Notes: generated from the sequence alone by a model not told the origin. 64,000 nucleotides of DNA from Halomonas faecis (GCF_010993975.1 NZ_JAACZO010000032.1:186001-250000), one strand, 5' to 3'; shown: positions 27,267 through 36,815, counted from the first letter of the stretch. Program-made: numbers and translations.

Positions 27267-28844
27267 ATGACCCCACAAGGCACTTCCCTGATTGGCCAGC
27301 AAGCCGTTACCGGCGGCCAGGCGGTCATCCGCGCCATCGATCCCTCCACCGGCGAGGCCCTGGCCCCGGACTATCCTGGGCTGGACCACAATGCGGTGGT
27401 CCAGGCCTGCGAACTCGCCGAAACGGCCTTCGCCAGCTATCGCGAGTCCTCCCTCGAGGACCGCGCCACCTTCCTCGAGACCGTGGCCAGCGAGATCGAG
27501 GCCCTGGGCGATGCCCTGGTCGAGCGTGCCATGGCCGAGACCGGCCTGCCCCAGGCGCGCATCCAGGGCGAGCGCGGCCGCACCTGCGGCCAGTTGCGCC
27601 TGTTCGCCTCCGTGGTGCGCGCCGGCGAATGGCTCGACGTGCGCCACGATCCGGCGCTACCCGAGCGCGAGCCCATGCCCCGCGTCGACCTGCGCCAGCG
27701 TCATGTTCCGCTCGGCCCCGTCGCCGTATTCGGCGCTTCCAACTTTCCGCTCGCCTTCAGCGTGGCCGGCGGCGACACCGCCTCGGCGCTGGCCGCCGGC
27801 TGTCCGGTGATCGTCAAGGCCCACTCCGCCCATCCCGGCACCTCGGAGCTGGTGGGCCGTGCCGTGCAATCGGCAGTGGCCAAGTGCCACCTGCCCGAAG
27901 GCGTGTTCTCGCTGCTGTTCGGTTCCGGACGCGAGATCGGCCAGGCGCTGGTCGCCGACCCGCGCATTCAAGCCGTCGGCTTCACCGGCTCCCGCGGTGG
28001 CGGCACGGCGCTGATGAAGACCGCCCAGTCGCGCCCGCAGCCGATCCCGGTCTACGCCGAGATGAGCTCCATCAACCCGGTGTTCCTGCTTCCTGAGGCG
28101 CTGAAGGCACGCGCCGACCAGATCGCCGAGGGCTTCGTCGGCTCGCTGACCATGGGGGCGGGGCAGTTCTGCACCAATCCCGGCCTGGTGATTGGCGTCA
28201 AGGGTCCCGAACTCGACGCCTTCGCCGAGGCTGCCGGCAAGGCGGTCACGGGCAGCGCCGCCCAGACCATGCTCACGCCAGGCATCCACGCCGCCTATGC
28301 GGACGCTGTCGGCGCCCTGGCGGCGCACGCCAAGGTGCGGGAAGTGGCCCGCGGTCAGGCTGGCGAGGGCCCGCATCAGTGCCAGGCGGCGCTGTTCGCG
28401 GCCAGTGCCGGTGACTTCCTCGCTGACGCGGCGCTCCACGCCGAGGCGTTCGGCGCCGCCTCGCTGATCGTCGAGTGCGACGACCTCGCCCAGATGCGCA
28501 GCGTGGCCGAAGCCCTGGAAGGCCAGCTCACCGCCACCCTGCAGATGGACGACGGCGACACGCCAACGGCCAAGTCGCTGCTGCCGATCCTCGAGCGCAA
28601 GGCAGGGCGGATTCTCGCCAACGGCTGGCCCACCGGCGTCGAAGTGTGCCACGCCATGGTCCACGGCGGGCCCTACCCGGCCACGTCCGACTCGCGCACC
28701 ACCTCGGTGGGCAGTGCGGCGATCCACCGCTTCCTGCGCCCGGTATGCTATCAGGCCCTGCCGGCAGGCCTGCTGCCCGAGGCACTTCAGGACGGCAATC
28801 CACTGGGCGTGAGCCGGCTGGTGGATGGCAAGCGGGAAATCTAA
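27267..28844 (+). CDS. Alpha-ketoglutarate semialdehyde dehydrogenase
   Basis: A 525-residue aldehyde dehydrogenase. Expected elements are [44 protein letters not shown], the general-base Glu in [10 protein letters not shown] and the catalytic Cys in [11 protein letters not shown]. This subtype (with HSAHP and FTGSRGGG) is the NADP-linked KGSADH found in aldarate and hydroxyproline loci. It oxidises the KdgD product to 2-oxoglutarate for the TCA cycle and closes the operon ahead of two terminators. Confidence 0.92.
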   Translation: MTPQGTSLIGQQAVTGGQAVIRAIDPSTGEALAPDYPGLDHNAVVQACELAETAFASYRESSLEDRATFLETVASEIEALGDALVERAMAETGLPQARIQGERGRTCGQLRLFASVVRAGEWLDVRHDPALPEREPMPRVDLRQRHVPLGPVAVFGASNFPLAFSVAGGDTASALAAGCPVIVKAHSAHPGTSELVGRAVQSAVAKCHLPEGVFSLLFGSGREIGQALVADPRIQAVGFTGSRGGGTALMKTAQSRPQPIPVYAEMSSINPVFLLPEALKARADQIAEGFVGSLTMGAGQFCTNPGLVIGVKGPELDAFAEAAGKAVTGSAAQTMLTPGIHAAYADAVGALAAHAKVREVARGQAGEGPHQCQAALFAASAGDFLADAALHAEAFGAASLIVECDDLAQMRSVAEALEGQLTATLQMDDGDTPTAKSLLPILERKAGRILANGWPTGVEVCHAMVHGGPYPATSDSRTTSVGSAAIHRFLRPVCYQALPAGLLPEALQDGNPLGVSRLVDGKREI

Positions 28845-28848
28845 CCAA

Positions 28849-28913
28849 ATCGCCTGGCTGTTCACGGCCAGGCGATGGAAGCTCTTTTGGGCGGCCTTAG
28901 GGCCGCCTTTTTC
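28849..28913. terminator. Double terminator between the hexuronate operon and the AEC gene
   Basis: First stem atcgcctggc/gccaggcgat (28849-28876); second stem ggcggcc/ggccgcc (28890-28907) followed by TTTTT. Both lie between convergent stops. Confidence 0.88.
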
Positions 28914-28921
28914 GTGGAAGG

Positions 28922-29869
28922 TCAGGCAAGGCCGGTCAGCCTGAGCAGGAAGACGCCCGTGCTGATCGTGAATAGCGACGCCAGGGTCGTGATGGCGATG
29001 ATATTGGCGGTAAGTGCGGCATTGCCGCCCATCGCCTTGACCATCACGAAGCTGGCGGCGGCGGTGGGGCTGGCGAAGAACAGGAACAGCACCCCCAGCT
29101 CGCGACCCGAGAAGCCGGTCAGCCAGGCGGCCGTGGTGGCCAGCAGCGGCAGGCTGACCATCTTCATGAAGCTGGCGCCGAGAGCGATGCGTCCCGAGCG
29201 CTGAAGGGCGCCTAGCGACAGGGTGGCGCCGATGCAGATCAGCGCCAGGGGCAACGTCAGGGAGGCGAAGTACTCTCCCGATGTCATCAGCCAGCCGGGC
29301 AGGCGCCACTCCATGGCGGCTATCGGTACCGCCGCCACCACGGCGAGGATCAGCGGGTTGCGCATGATGTGCGCCGCGATGTGGCGCCAATCGGTGCTTC
29401 GATCGTCCTGGTAGCTGGCCAGGACCACGACCGAGAAGGCGTTGTAGGTGACGATCACCACGCCTAGCAGCAGCCCGCCGGTGGAGAGACCGTAGTCGCC
29501 GTACATGCCGGCGGCCAGGGCCAGACCGACGATGCCGCAGTTGCCGCGAAAGGCGCCCTGTACGTAGACCCCGCGCTCGATACGCGGTACCCGCAGGATC
29601 GCCCAGCCCCAGGCAAGCAGGAAGCTGCCCAGGGTGGCCAGGGCGAAGAAGAGCAGCAGGTGCGGATTGAGCGTGGCGTCCAGGTCGGCGTCGATGATGC
29701 TGAGAAAGATCAGCATCGGCAGCGTGCCCTTGAAGACGAGGTACGAGGCCGTGCTGACGAAGGCCTGGTCGATCCACTTCAGTCGTTTCAGAGCGAAGCC
29801 GACGAACACCATGGCGAAGACGGGCAGGGTGATCTCCAGCGTCGACTGAAAGACCTCGAGCATGCCCAT
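28922..29869 (-). CDS. AEC family transporter (auxin efflux carrier-like)
   Basis: A 315-residue protein with about ten membrane helices, including QGAFRGNCGIVGLALAAGMYG and FASPTAAASFVMVKAMGGNA, typical of bacterial AEC permeases that move organic acids such as malate or malonate. The start ATG at 29869 overlaps the TGA of the tiny upstream gene in TGATG, which indicates coupling; a second ATG lies two codons on. It faces the hexuronate operon tail-to-tail, so any role with sugar acids is a guess. Confidence 0.88.
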   Translation of the reverse strand: MGMLEVFQSTLEITLPVFAMVFVGFALKRLKWIDQAFVSTASYLVFKGTLPMLIFLSIIDADLDATLNPHLLLFFALATLGSFLLAWGWAILRVPRIERGVYVQGAFRGNCGIVGLALAAGMYGDYGLSTGGLLLGVVIVTYNAFSVVVLASYQDDRSTDWRHIAAHIMRNPLILAVVAAVPIAAMEWRLPGWLMTSGEYFASLTLPLALICIGATLSLGALQRSGRIALGASFMKMVSLPLLATTAAWLTGFSGRELGVLFLFFASPTAAASFVMVKAMGGNAALTANIIAITTLASLFTISTGVFLLRLTGLA

Positions 29870-29973
29870 CAGCGCGCCAGCCACAGGCCGACGACGATCG
29901 CGGCGAATACGGTGGCGAAGAACAGGCGGTTGCGCAGACGTGTATCGCGGGGCCGGGGATTGTGATCGGTCAC
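29869..29973 (-). CDS. 34-residue single-span membrane protein coupled to AEC transporter
   Basis: GTG at 29973 is preceded by CCAGGAAAGC, a sound ribosome site. The product has a basic, proline-rich head (TDHNPRPRDTRLRNR) and one hydrophobic helix (FFATVFAAIVVGLWLA) ending in Arg. Its TGA shares a base with the ATG of the AEC gene. It could be a small transporter subunit or a leader that sets AEC translation. No family recognised. Confidence 0.6.
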   Translation of the reverse strand: MTDHNPRPRDTRLRNRLFFATVFAAIVVGLWLAR

Positions 29974-30107
29974 GTTGCTTTCCTGGCGGCTGGCTGGGTT
30001 GGTAAACTAGCGTTTGATATGGCTTGCGTTACTGCTGTCGGGATGGTAAACCCGTTAGCCTGCTATCGCCACTGGCGAGAGGTTTTCCCACCATTGGAAT
30101 CCGTGCC

Positions 30108-30926
30108 ATGCCGTCCTCTCACGATGTTGAGCGTCCCCGCCTGATTTTCGCGCATGCCAACGGTTTTCCCGGCATGAGCTACCGTAGCCTGCTCGAACCG
30201 CTTCGCCAGCGTTTCGATGTCCATCCCGTCGACCGGCTCGGCCATCATCCCGACTACCCGGTCGGGCCCAATTGGCTGGCGCTGCGCGACGAGCTGCTCG
30301 ACCACCTGCCCGCCGGCAACGAGCCGGCCATCGGGGTCGGTCACTCCATGGGTGGAGTGCTGATGGCCATGGCGGCAGAGCGCGCCCCCGATCGCTTCCG
30401 CTGCGTGGTGATGCTCGACCCGCCGCTGATGCTGGGGCTCGATGCCTGGGGGATGAAAGTGGCCAAGCGTTTCGGCTTCGTCGACCGCGTAACGCCGGCG
30501 GGCAAGACGCGCGGGCGCCGTGCGGTATGGCCCGACCGCGATGCCATGGCCTACTACCTGCGGCGTCGCGGCCTGTTTCGTCGTTTCACCGAGGAGGCGC
30601 TGGACGATTACGTTCTTGGCGGCACGCGCCTGGGGCATGACGGCCAGGCGGAGCTGGTCTTCGACCCGGCCGTCGAGGTGGCGATCTTCCGCCACCTGCC
30701 CGACCACCTGACTCACTTGCCGCAGCGCTTGCAGGTGCCGTTCGGCATTCTGGCCGGTTGCGACTCGGATCTGATCACCCCCAGACGTCGGCGACGCCTG
30801 ATGCGCCACGGCATTGCGTTGTCGCAGGTGCCCGGCGGCCACATGTTCCCCATGGAGCATCCCGAGGAGACCCGCGCGTCACTGCTGACGATGCTCGCTG
30901 ACCTGCAGGAGGCGCCTGATGACTGA
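30108..30926 (+). CDS. Alpha/beta hydrolase (first of a coupled pair)
   Basis: A 272-residue hydrolase: FAHANGFPGMSY carries the oxyanion region and GVGHSMGGVLM the nucleophile Ser; the catalytic His is in GGHMFPMEHPEE and an Asp in GCDSDLITP. The ATG at 30108 was chosen since the 28-residue extension overlaps promoter-like sequence. It overlaps the next hydrolase gene by eight bases. Esterase or lipase-like activity is likely; substrate unknown. Confidence 0.85.
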   Translation: MPSSHDVERPRLIFAHANGFPGMSYRSLLEPLRQRFDVHPVDRLGHHPDYPVGPNWLALRDELLDHLPAGNEPAIGVGHSMGGVLMAMAAERAPDRFRCVVMLDPPLMLGLDAWGMKVAKRFGFVDRVTPAGKTRGRRAVWPDRDAMAYYLRRRGLFRRFTEEALDDYVLGGTRLGHDGQAELVFDPAVEVAIFRHLPDHLTHLPQRLQVPFGILAGCDSDLITPRRRRRLMRHGIALSQVPGGHMFPMEHPEETRASLLTMLADLQEAPDD

Positions 30927-31794
30927 GCCAGAATCCCTGCGCCTGGCCGAAGGGCGGCTGGCAGCGTTGGCCTGGGGCGAGCGGGAGGCGCCCACCTGGC
31001 TGGCGTTGCATGGATGGCTCGACAATGCGGCGAGCTTCACCCGGCTCGCGCCGTTGCTGGTCGAGCGCCTCGGCATTCGCGTGGTGGCCATCGACTTCGC
31101 CGGCCATGGTGAGTCGGCGTATCGCTCCGGCGACTATGCGTTGTGGGACTACTGCCACGATGTCCTGGATGCCGCCGACGAGCTGGGTATCGAGCGTCTC
31201 ACTCTGCTGGCCCACTCCATGGGCGCCGGTGTGGCCTGTCTCACCGCGTCGGCGCTGCCCGAGCGGGTGATGCGCCTGCTGCTGATCGACGGCCTGGGAG
31301 CGCTGACCACGCCTGCAGCCGAGATGCCGGCGCAGTTGCGCAAGGGGCTGGCGGCCGCGCGGCGCCCCCTGTCGCCGCCGCCGCGCTATCCTGATGAAAG
31401 GATGGCGGTGGCGGCGCGGGTGGCCGGTGGCGTCACACCCATCGATGCCGAAACCGCCGGGCCACTGGTGAGACGCAACCTCGAGCCGCTGGCGGATGGC
31501 CATATGCGGCTGCGCACCGATGGGCGTCTGTTGTGGCCTTCGCCGTTGCGGCTGTCCCCGGAGCAGGCTCGGGCGGTGCTCGAGGCGATTCGCTGCCCGA
31601 CGCTGTTGATCGAGGGCGAGAATGGCATCCTCGGCGAGCGTTCGGCTGCCATGGCCGCGCGGGCCGCCGTCGACGGGCTGGTTCGCCACGTACTGCCGGG
31701 CGGCCACCACTTGCATCTCGAGCCATCGTCAGCACCCATGGTGGCCGAGCGTCTCGCCGAGTGGATAATGGCGCGTGACAGGCAAATGACGTAG
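30919..31794 (+). CDS. Alpha/beta hydrolase (second of a coupled pair)
   Basis: A 291-residue hydrolase with ALHGWLDNAASF (oxyanion hole), DFAGHGES, the nucleophile elbow LAHSMGAGVA and the terminal His in LPGGHHLHLE. The HGW.DNA motif occurs in serine hydrolase-like proteins of the MhpC/SERHL type. The ATG is within ATGACTGA, coupled to the previous gene. A patatin-like gene follows 18 bases later, so the three may be one lipid-acting operon. Confidence 0.86.
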   Translation: MTEPESLRLAEGRLAALAWGEREAPTWLALHGWLDNAASFTRLAPLLVERLGIRVVAIDFAGHGESAYRSGDYALWDYCHDVLDAADELGIERLTLLAHSMGAGVACLTASALPERVMRLLLIDGLGALTTPAAEMPAQLRKGLAAARRPLSPPPRYPDERMAVAARVAGGVTPIDAETAGPLVRRNLEPLADGHMRLRTDGRLLWPSPLRLSPEQARAVLEAIRCPTLLIEGENGILGERSAAMAARAAVDGLVRHVLPGGHHLHLEPSSAPMVAERLAEWIMARDRQMT

Positions 31795-31812
31795 CACGGT
31801 CGGGAGGAAGCG

Positions 31813-32877
31813 ATGCACGAACGACCCCAACCCGGATCGGGCAAGCGAGTGGCCTTGGTGCTAGGCAGCGGCGGGGCACGTGGTTATGCGCACATCGGTG
31901 TGATCGAAGCGCTCGAGGCGCGCGGCTACGAGATCGTGGCGATTTCGGGCTGCTCGATGGGCGCCCTGGTGGGTGGCGTCTATGCGGCCGGCCAGCTTGC
32001 GGCCTACCGTGACTGGGTCACCAAGCTCGATTACTTCGACGTGCTCAGGCTGGTCGACGTGACCTGGAGCCCCATGGGGGCGATGCGCGCCAGCAAGGTG
32101 ATGAACAAGCTCGAATCGCTGATTGGCACCACGCAGATCGAGGCGCTGAGCGTGCCGGTGACCACCGTGGCCACGGACCTGACGCGCCAGCGCGAGGTGT
32201 GGTTCCAGAACGGTTCGCTGCTGGAGGCCATTCGCGCCTCCATTGCCGTGCCCGGCGTGATCACCCCGGTGCACCGCGGTGAGCAGGTGCTGGTCGATGG
32301 CGGTTTGCTCAATCCGCTGCCCATCACCCCCACGGTGGCGGCTCTCGCCGATTTTGTGCTCGCCGTCAACGTCACGGCGCACAGTCCGCGACCGATCAGC
32401 CTCGAGGAGCTGTTGCCCCAGACCCAGGGTCCAGCACCGGCGTCGCGCGATGTGCAGGCCGATGATGCCCCGGGTAGTCTGCAGCTCTCCGGCTGGATGG
32501 ACGACGTGCGCGACGCCACCCGGCGGCTGATCGACGGGCTGGGCAGTGCCGGTAGCGGTGAGGAAGAGGGCGACGGCCAGACGCGTGGCACCCGTGCCTG
32601 GGGGCGCCTGGACATGATTCTCGCCTCTTTCGATATCACCCAGGCCTCGCTGGCCAAGTACAAGATTGCCGGCTATCCGCCCGACGTGCTGATCGAGGTT
32701 CCCAAGACGGTATGCGGCGCCTACGAATTCCACCGTGCGAGCGAACTGATCCGGCTCGGTGAGCACCTGGCGCAGGAAGCGCTGGATCGCTTCGAAGGAA
32801 GGTCGCACCCCGGCTGGGGCAGCTCGGGAGTGGTGGTCGAACCGGTACCCGGAGATGAGCGGGAAGGCGAGTCTTGA
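31813..32877 (+). CDS. Patatin-like phospholipase family protein (RssA-like)
   Basis: A 354-residue protein with the patatin dyad: glycine-rich oxyanion loop GSGGARGYAHIGV, nucleophile GCSMG (Ser about residue 53) and DGGLLNPLPI (Asp of the dyad). No signal peptide. The C-terminal 130 residues are less conserved and include an acidic, low-complexity insert. It probably hydrolyses acyl esters in the cytoplasm. GGGAGGAAGC precedes the ATG. Confidence 0.9.
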   Translation: MHERPQPGSGKRVALVLGSGGARGYAHIGVIEALEARGYEIVAISGCSMGALVGGVYAAGQLAAYRDWVTKLDYFDVLRLVDVTWSPMGAMRASKVMNKLESLIGTTQIEALSVPVTTVATDLTRQREVWFQNGSLLEAIRASIAVPGVITPVHRGEQVLVDGGLLNPLPITPTVAALADFVLAVNVTAHSPRPISLEELLPQTQGPAPASRDVQADDAPGSLQLSGWMDDVRDATRRLIDGLGSAGSGEEEGDGQTRGTRAWGRLDMILASFDITQASLAKYKIAGYPPDVLIEVPKTVCGAYEFHRASELIRLGEHLAQEALDRFEGRSHPGWGSSGVVVEPVPGDEREGES

Positions 32878-32887
32878 CGACCGACGC

Positions 32888-33463
32888 TCACGCCTGCTGG
32901 CCGCGGCGGCGCAACAGCACGTAGACGGCGCCGGTACCGCCATCGGCATCGCGGGCGGAACAGAAGGCGAGCACGCCGGGCCACTCGCGCAGCCAGGCGT
33001 TGACGTGACTCTTGATCACCGGATAGTCCGCCGTGGCACCCCAGGCCTTGCCGTGGACCACCAGCACGCAGCGCTGGCGGCGTGCCGCGGCATCGCGCAG
33101 GAAACTCTCCAGTTCGTCACGCGCTTCGTCCAGGGTGTAGCCGTGCAGGTCGAGCCCTGCCTCCCAGGCGATGCGGCCGCGCTTGAGCTGGCTGCGAGTG
33201 CGCCAGGGGAGATCGGGCAGGGCGAAGTCGAGTGGCTCCGAGGGGCGCACCGCTTCCACGCGGCCGTCGCTGGTGCGGCTGGGGGCAGTGTCATCGGCGG
33301 CCGACTCGGCCGCGGCACGCCGTGCGGCGGCCGCTGGGTCCTCGCGGCGTGGGCGACCGGGGTCGGCGCGGTTGCTGTCGATGGGCCGCACGCCGGCATC
33401 GCGCAGCGCCTGGCGAAAGGCGCTGACGTCGTCATCGTTCGGAGGGGGGCGGCGGCGGCTCAT
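32888..33463 (-). CDS. smrB: Smr-domain ribosome rescue endonuclease
   Basis: A 191-residue protein: an N-terminal disordered, charged half (1-90), a DFALPDLPWRTRSQLKRG linker and a C-terminal Smr domain with DLHGYTLDEAR and VVHGKAWG. In E. coli SmrB binds collided ribosomes and cuts the mRNA between them. E. coli smrB (yfcN) is also divergent from prmB-aroC, so the arrangement is conserved. The usual HGKG loop reads HGKAWG here. Confidence 0.88.
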   Translation of the reverse strand: MSRRRPPPNDDDVSAFRQALRDAGVRPIDSNRADPGRPRREDPAAAARRAAAESAADDTAPSRTSDGRVEAVRPSEPLDFALPDLPWRTRSQLKRGRIAWEAGLDLHGYTLDEARDELESFLRDAAARRQRCVLVVHGKAWGATADYPVIKSHVNAWLREWPGVLAFCSARDADGGTGAVYVLLRRRGQQA

Positions 33464-33495
33464 GCAGGACTCGCGTGACGGTTGGCGGGCTGCCC

Positions 33496-33546
33496 AGTAT
33501 AGCGGCCTGGCAGCGGCTGTGAACCGCTTGCCAGCCCGGGTACAAT
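33496..33546. promoter_or_regulatory. Divergent promoter region for smrB and prmB
   Basis: On the minus strand TTCACA (33523-33518), a 16-base spacer and TATACT (33501-33496) form a good sigma-70 promoter for smrB. On the plus strand TACAAT (33541-33546) could be the prmB -10; its -35 is poor. Confidence 0.5.
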
Positions 33547-33579
33547 TACAAGCCCCGCCAACCGACCACAGGTACTCTC

Positions 33580-34533
33580 GTGGCTGATTCTCCTGCCGCC
33601 AACGCTTCCACGCTGCAACTCACCGATGGCGAGATTGGCGAATGTCTCGTCACCCTGCGCGATTATCTGCGCTGGGCGGCCAGCGAGTTCACCCTGGCGG
33701 GGCTGTTCCATGGCCACGGTACCGACTCACCCTGGGACGAAGCCGTGGCGCTGACGCTCGGCGGGCTACACCTGCCCTGGAACGTCGACCCCGCCGTGCT
33801 CGACGCCCGCCTGCTGCCCATGGAGCGCACACGTCTCGTGGCCCTGGTGCGCGAGCGCATCGCCACGCGCCGTCCGCTGCCCTACCTGCTGGGCGAGGCT
33901 TTCTTCGCCGGCGTGCCCTTCCACGTCGACGAGCGGGTGCTGATACCGCGCTCGCCCATCGCCGAGTTGATCGAGGATGGCTTTGCTGCCTGGTTCGGCG
34001 AGGAGCCGCCGGCCCGGGTCCTCGATCTGTGCACCGGCTCCGGCTGCATCGGCATCGCCACGGCGCTGCACCTGCCGACCTGCGAAGTCGATCTGGCCGA
34101 CATCAGTGCCGAGGCCCTGGCGGTGGCCAAGCGCAACATCGCTCGCCACGACCTCGGTGCCCGCGTCCGCGCCGTGCTCTCTGACGTCTTCGACGGCCTC
34201 GGCGGGCAGCGCTATGACCTGGTCGTTGCCAATCCGCCCTACGTGGACGCCCGAGATCTGGCCACCATGCCTGCCGAGTTCCGCCATGAGCCGACTCTGG
34301 CGCTGGGCGCTGGCCCCGATGGGCTGGATATCGTGCGGCGCATCCTGCGCGAGGCGCGTGGGCACTTGAACGATGACGGTGTGCTGATCGTGGAGGTCGG
34401 TAATTCCGACCACCATCTGGAGGCCGCCTTCCCCGAAGTGCCCTTCCTGTGGCTCGACTTCGAGCGCGGTGGGCATGGCGTCTTTGCGCTCACTGCCGCG
34501 CAGCTCGATGCTCACGCCGAGGCCTTCGCCTGA
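33580..34533 (+). CDS. prmB: 50S ribosomal protein L3 glutamine methyltransferase
   Basis: A 317-residue SAM-dependent methyltransferase. [17 protein letters not shown] is the SAM-binding loop and [13 protein letters not shown] the NPPY motif that holds the target glutamine. PrmB methylates a Gln of ribosomal protein L3 during assembly. It begins with GTG; the N-terminal helical domain (about 1-110) is of normal size. It is followed 28 bases later by aroC, as in many gammaproteobacteria. Confidence 0.95.
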   Translation: MADSPAANASTLQLTDGEIGECLVTLRDYLRWAASEFTLAGLFHGHGTDSPWDEAVALTLGGLHLPWNVDPAVLDARLLPMERTRLVALVRERIATRRPLPYLLGEAFFAGVPFHVDERVLIPRSPIAELIEDGFAAWFGEEPPARVLDLCTGSGCIGIATALHLPTCEVDLADISAEALAVAKRNIARHDLGARVRAVLSDVFDGLGGQRYDLVVANPPYVDARDLATMPAEFRHEPTLALGAGPDGLDIVRRILREARGHLNDDGVLIVEVGNSDHHLEAAFPEVPFLWLDFERGGHGVFALTAAQLDAHAEAFA

Positions 34534-34561
34534 TCCCTGATTTCACCTGCGAGGAACGCCC

Positions 34562-35647
34562 ATGTCCGGCAACACCTTCGGCAAACTGTTCACCGTCACC
34601 ACCTTCGGCGAGAGCCACGGGCCGGCGCTGGGCGCCATCGTCGACGGCTGCCCGCCGGGGCTGCCGCTCAGCGAGGCGGACCTGCAGCGCGACCTCGATC
34701 GTCGCCGCCCCGGCACCTCGCGTCACACCACCCAGCGCCGCGAGCCTGACCGGGTGCGCATTCTCTCCGGCGTCTTCGAGGGCGTGACCACCGGGACTGC
34801 CGTCGGTCTGCTCATCGAGAACACCGACCAGCGCTCCAAGGACTACTCGGAGATCAAGGACCGTTTCCGCCCGGCCCACGCCGATTACAGCTACCATCAC
34901 AAGTACGGGATTCGCGACTACCGCGGCGGCGGGCGTTCCAGCGCCCGCGAGACCGCCATGCGCGTCGCCGCGGGTGCCATCGCCAAACGCTACCTAGCCG
35001 CTCAGGGAATCACGGTACGCGGCTACATGAGCCAGCTCGGGCCCATCGCCATCGACTTCAAGACGTGGGAGGCGGTGGACGCGAATCCCTTCTTCTGTCC
35101 CGACCCGCAAAAGGTGCCGGAGCTCGAAGCGTTCATGGACCAGCTGCGCCGCGACCAGGACTCGGTGGGGGCCAGGATCAGCGTGGTGGCCGAGGGGCTG
35201 CCGCCGGGGCTCGGCGAACCGGTGTTCGACCGCCTCGACGCCGAACTGGCCCACGGGCTGATGAGCATCAACGCCGTCAAGGGGGTGGAGATCGGCGCCG
35301 GCTTCGCGGCGGTGGCACAGCGCGGCAGCGAACACCGTGACGAGATGACCCCGCAAGGCTTTCTCTCCAATCACGCTGGCGGCGTGCTGGGCGGCATCTC
35401 CTCGGGGCAGCCGCTGATCGCCCATCTGGCGCTCAAGCCTACCTCCAGCATCACCGTGCCGGGGCGCTCCATCGATGTGCACGGCAATCCCGTCGAGGTC
35501 GTGACCAAGGGCCGTCACGATCCCTGCGTCGGCATCCGCGCCACGCCCATCGCCGAGGCAATGATGGCGCTCACGCTGATGGATCACCTACTTCGCCACC
35601 GGGCGCAGAATGCCGGCGTTCAGGTGAGTACGCCGGTGCTGCGCTGA
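34562..35647 (+). CDS. aroC: Chorismate synthase
   Basis: A 361-residue enzyme, full length. [19 protein letters not shown] at the N-terminus, [28 protein letters not shown] and [17 protein letters not shown] are the three chorismate synthase signatures. It removes phosphate from EPSP to give chorismate with reduced FMN, the last step of the shikimate path. CGAGGAACGCCC precedes the ATG. Confidence 0.98.
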   Translation: MSGNTFGKLFTVTTFGESHGPALGAIVDGCPPGLPLSEADLQRDLDRRRPGTSRHTTQRREPDRVRILSGVFEGVTTGTAVGLLIENTDQRSKDYSEIKDRFRPAHADYSYHHKYGIRDYRGGGRSSARETAMRVAAGAIAKRYLAAQGITVRGYMSQLGPIAIDFKTWEAVDANPFFCPDPQKVPELEAFMDQLRRDQDSVGARISVVAEGLPPGLGEPVFDRLDAELAHGLMSINAVKGVEIGAGFAAVAQRGSEHRDEMTPQGFLSNHAGGVLGGISSGQPLIAHLALKPTSSITVPGRSIDVHGNPVEVVTKGRHDPCVGIRATPIAEAMMALTLMDHLLRHRAQNAGVQVSTPVLR

Positions 35648-35702
35648 GCGATGGGCGGTTCATGGCTGCTACACTGAAGTCACACTCAAGGTGAGGTTCG
35701 TC

Positions 35703-36104
35703 ATGAAGATCAACGTCGAGTTCGACCTGACCCCCGAGGAATTCCGTCGTGCTCTGGGCCTGCCGGACGTCGAAGCCTTCCAGCAGGAGCTGCTCGACCG
35801 GATCCAGAAACAGATGGAGTCCGGCGTGGAAGGCTACGATCCCATGAGTCTGATGCAGCCCTTCCTGCAGCAGCCGGGCATGCCGCAGGGCCTCTCTCAA
35901 GGGCTCTCTCAAGGGTTGGCGAGCTTCGGCACCTATCAGCAGATGATGCTCGACATGCTTCGCAAGGCCGGCAGTCAGGCCAGTCGCGGCAACGAAGACG
36001 ACGCTGCCGCCAAAGAGAATGCGGGGAGCCGCACCGGCGCCGAGAGCAAGAGCGGCACTGCGTCCTCCGCGAGTGCTTCGTCTCGCTCGCGGCGCAGCCA
36101 ATGA
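35703..36104 (+). CDS. DUF6489-type protein of the PHA region
   Basis: A 133-residue protein starting MKINVEFDLTPEEFRRALGLPD, with a helical middle rich in Met and Gln that includes a short triplication (QGLSQGLSQGL near residue 62), and a disordered Ser/Lys/Glu tail. I recognise it as the small protein that accompanies phasin and phaC genes in halomonads (DUF6489). The TPEEFR...LPD start also resembles phasin-associated proteins. AAGGTGAGG precedes the ATG. Function unknown; granule association is inferred. Confidence 0.75.
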   Translation: MKINVEFDLTPEEFRRALGLPDVEAFQQELLDRIQKQMESGVEGYDPMSLMQPFLQQPGMPQGLSQGLSQGLASFGTYQQMMLDMLRKAGSQASRGNEDDAAAKENAGSRTGAESKSGTASSASASSRSRRSQ

Positions 36105-36154
36105 GTGGCTGAGGCGAAGTATCGCTTGCAAGGCATGGCAAGGAGAACTACGCT

Positions 36155-36170
36155 TTGTGCAGTGCAGCAT
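36155..36170. promoter_or_regulatory. TGCA-repeat upstream of phaP
   Basis: TTGTGCAGTGCAGCAT holds two overlapping GTGCAG copies 57 bases before phaP. TGC/GCA-rich sites of this type bind the PHA repressor PhaR in other bacteria; no phaR is in this window, so this is only a candidate. Confidence 0.3.
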
Positions 36171-36226
36171 GGCGATGGTGCCGAGGCTGCGCGCCTTGCG
36201 TTCCCGCTTGACAGGAGGATATCCCC

Positions 36227-36679
36227 ATGCAAGACAAGATGATCGACAGCTTCAACCAGCAGTCTCGTCAGTTCTTCGAGCCCATGCGCCGGCTCAACTC
36301 CCTGATGCTCGGCAACATGGAGAAGATGACCGAGTATCAGTTGGAAGCCATGAAGCGCTACAGCCAGATGGGCACCGAGCGCATGCGGACCGCCACCGAA
36401 ATTCAGGATGCGGATGACTTGCGCGAGTTCGGTGCCAAGCAGGCCGAAATGATGAACGAGCTCTCCCAGCAGATGATGGAAGATGCCAAGGCGCTCAGCG
36501 AAATGAGCATGGCCTTCAAGAGCGAGCTGGAGCAGATGTTCACCGAAGCCGGTCAGCAGATGACCGAGCAGGCGCGCCAAGCCGGCGAGAGCGTCAAGAG
36601 CGCCGCGCAACCCAAGTCCGAGGCTCCGGCCAAGGCGACCAGCCAGTCGTCTCGCAGTCAGTCTTCCGGCAAGAGCTGA
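36227..36679 (+). CDS. phaP: Phasin family protein
   Basis: A 150-residue amphipathic helical protein beginning MQDKMIDSFNQQSRQFFEPM with the phasin_2-type pattern LMLGNMEKMTEYQLEAMKRYSQMG. The C-terminal 25 residues are an Ala/Lys/Ser-rich disordered tail. Phasins coat PHA granules and control their size. ACAGGAGGATATCCCC gives a strong ribosome site, as expected for an abundant protein. phaC1 follows in the same direction. Confidence 0.9.
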   Translation: MQDKMIDSFNQQSRQFFEPMRRLNSLMLGNMEKMTEYQLEAMKRYSQMGTERMRTATEIQDADDLREFGAKQAEMMNELSQQMMEDAKALSEMSMAFKSELEQMFTEAGQQMTEQARQAGESVKSAAQPKSEAPAKATSQSSRSQSSGKS

Positions 36680-36724
36680 GCCTGCGGAACGCACGCAGCG
36701 CGTGCGGTTTCCTCCTCGCCGGTG

Positions 36725-36751
36725 CCCAGCCGATTTCGCGCCGGCTGGGTT
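36725..36751 (+). terminator. Hairpin between phaP and phaC1
   Basis: Arms cccagccg and cggctggg with a nine-base loop; few Ts follow. Likely lets phaP exceed phaC1 expression. Confidence 0.6.
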
Positions 36752-36815
36752 GGCAGGGGAGTACGGTATGGCACCAGTGGTGTCGTTGAGTCGTCAGTGA
36801 AGCGCAGGAGGGGCT

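Noticed and set aside
27657..29777. A 706-residue open frame spanning two genes on the minus strand
   Set aside because: It crosses the terminators and is antisense to the semialdehyde dehydrogenase and out of frame with the AEC gene.
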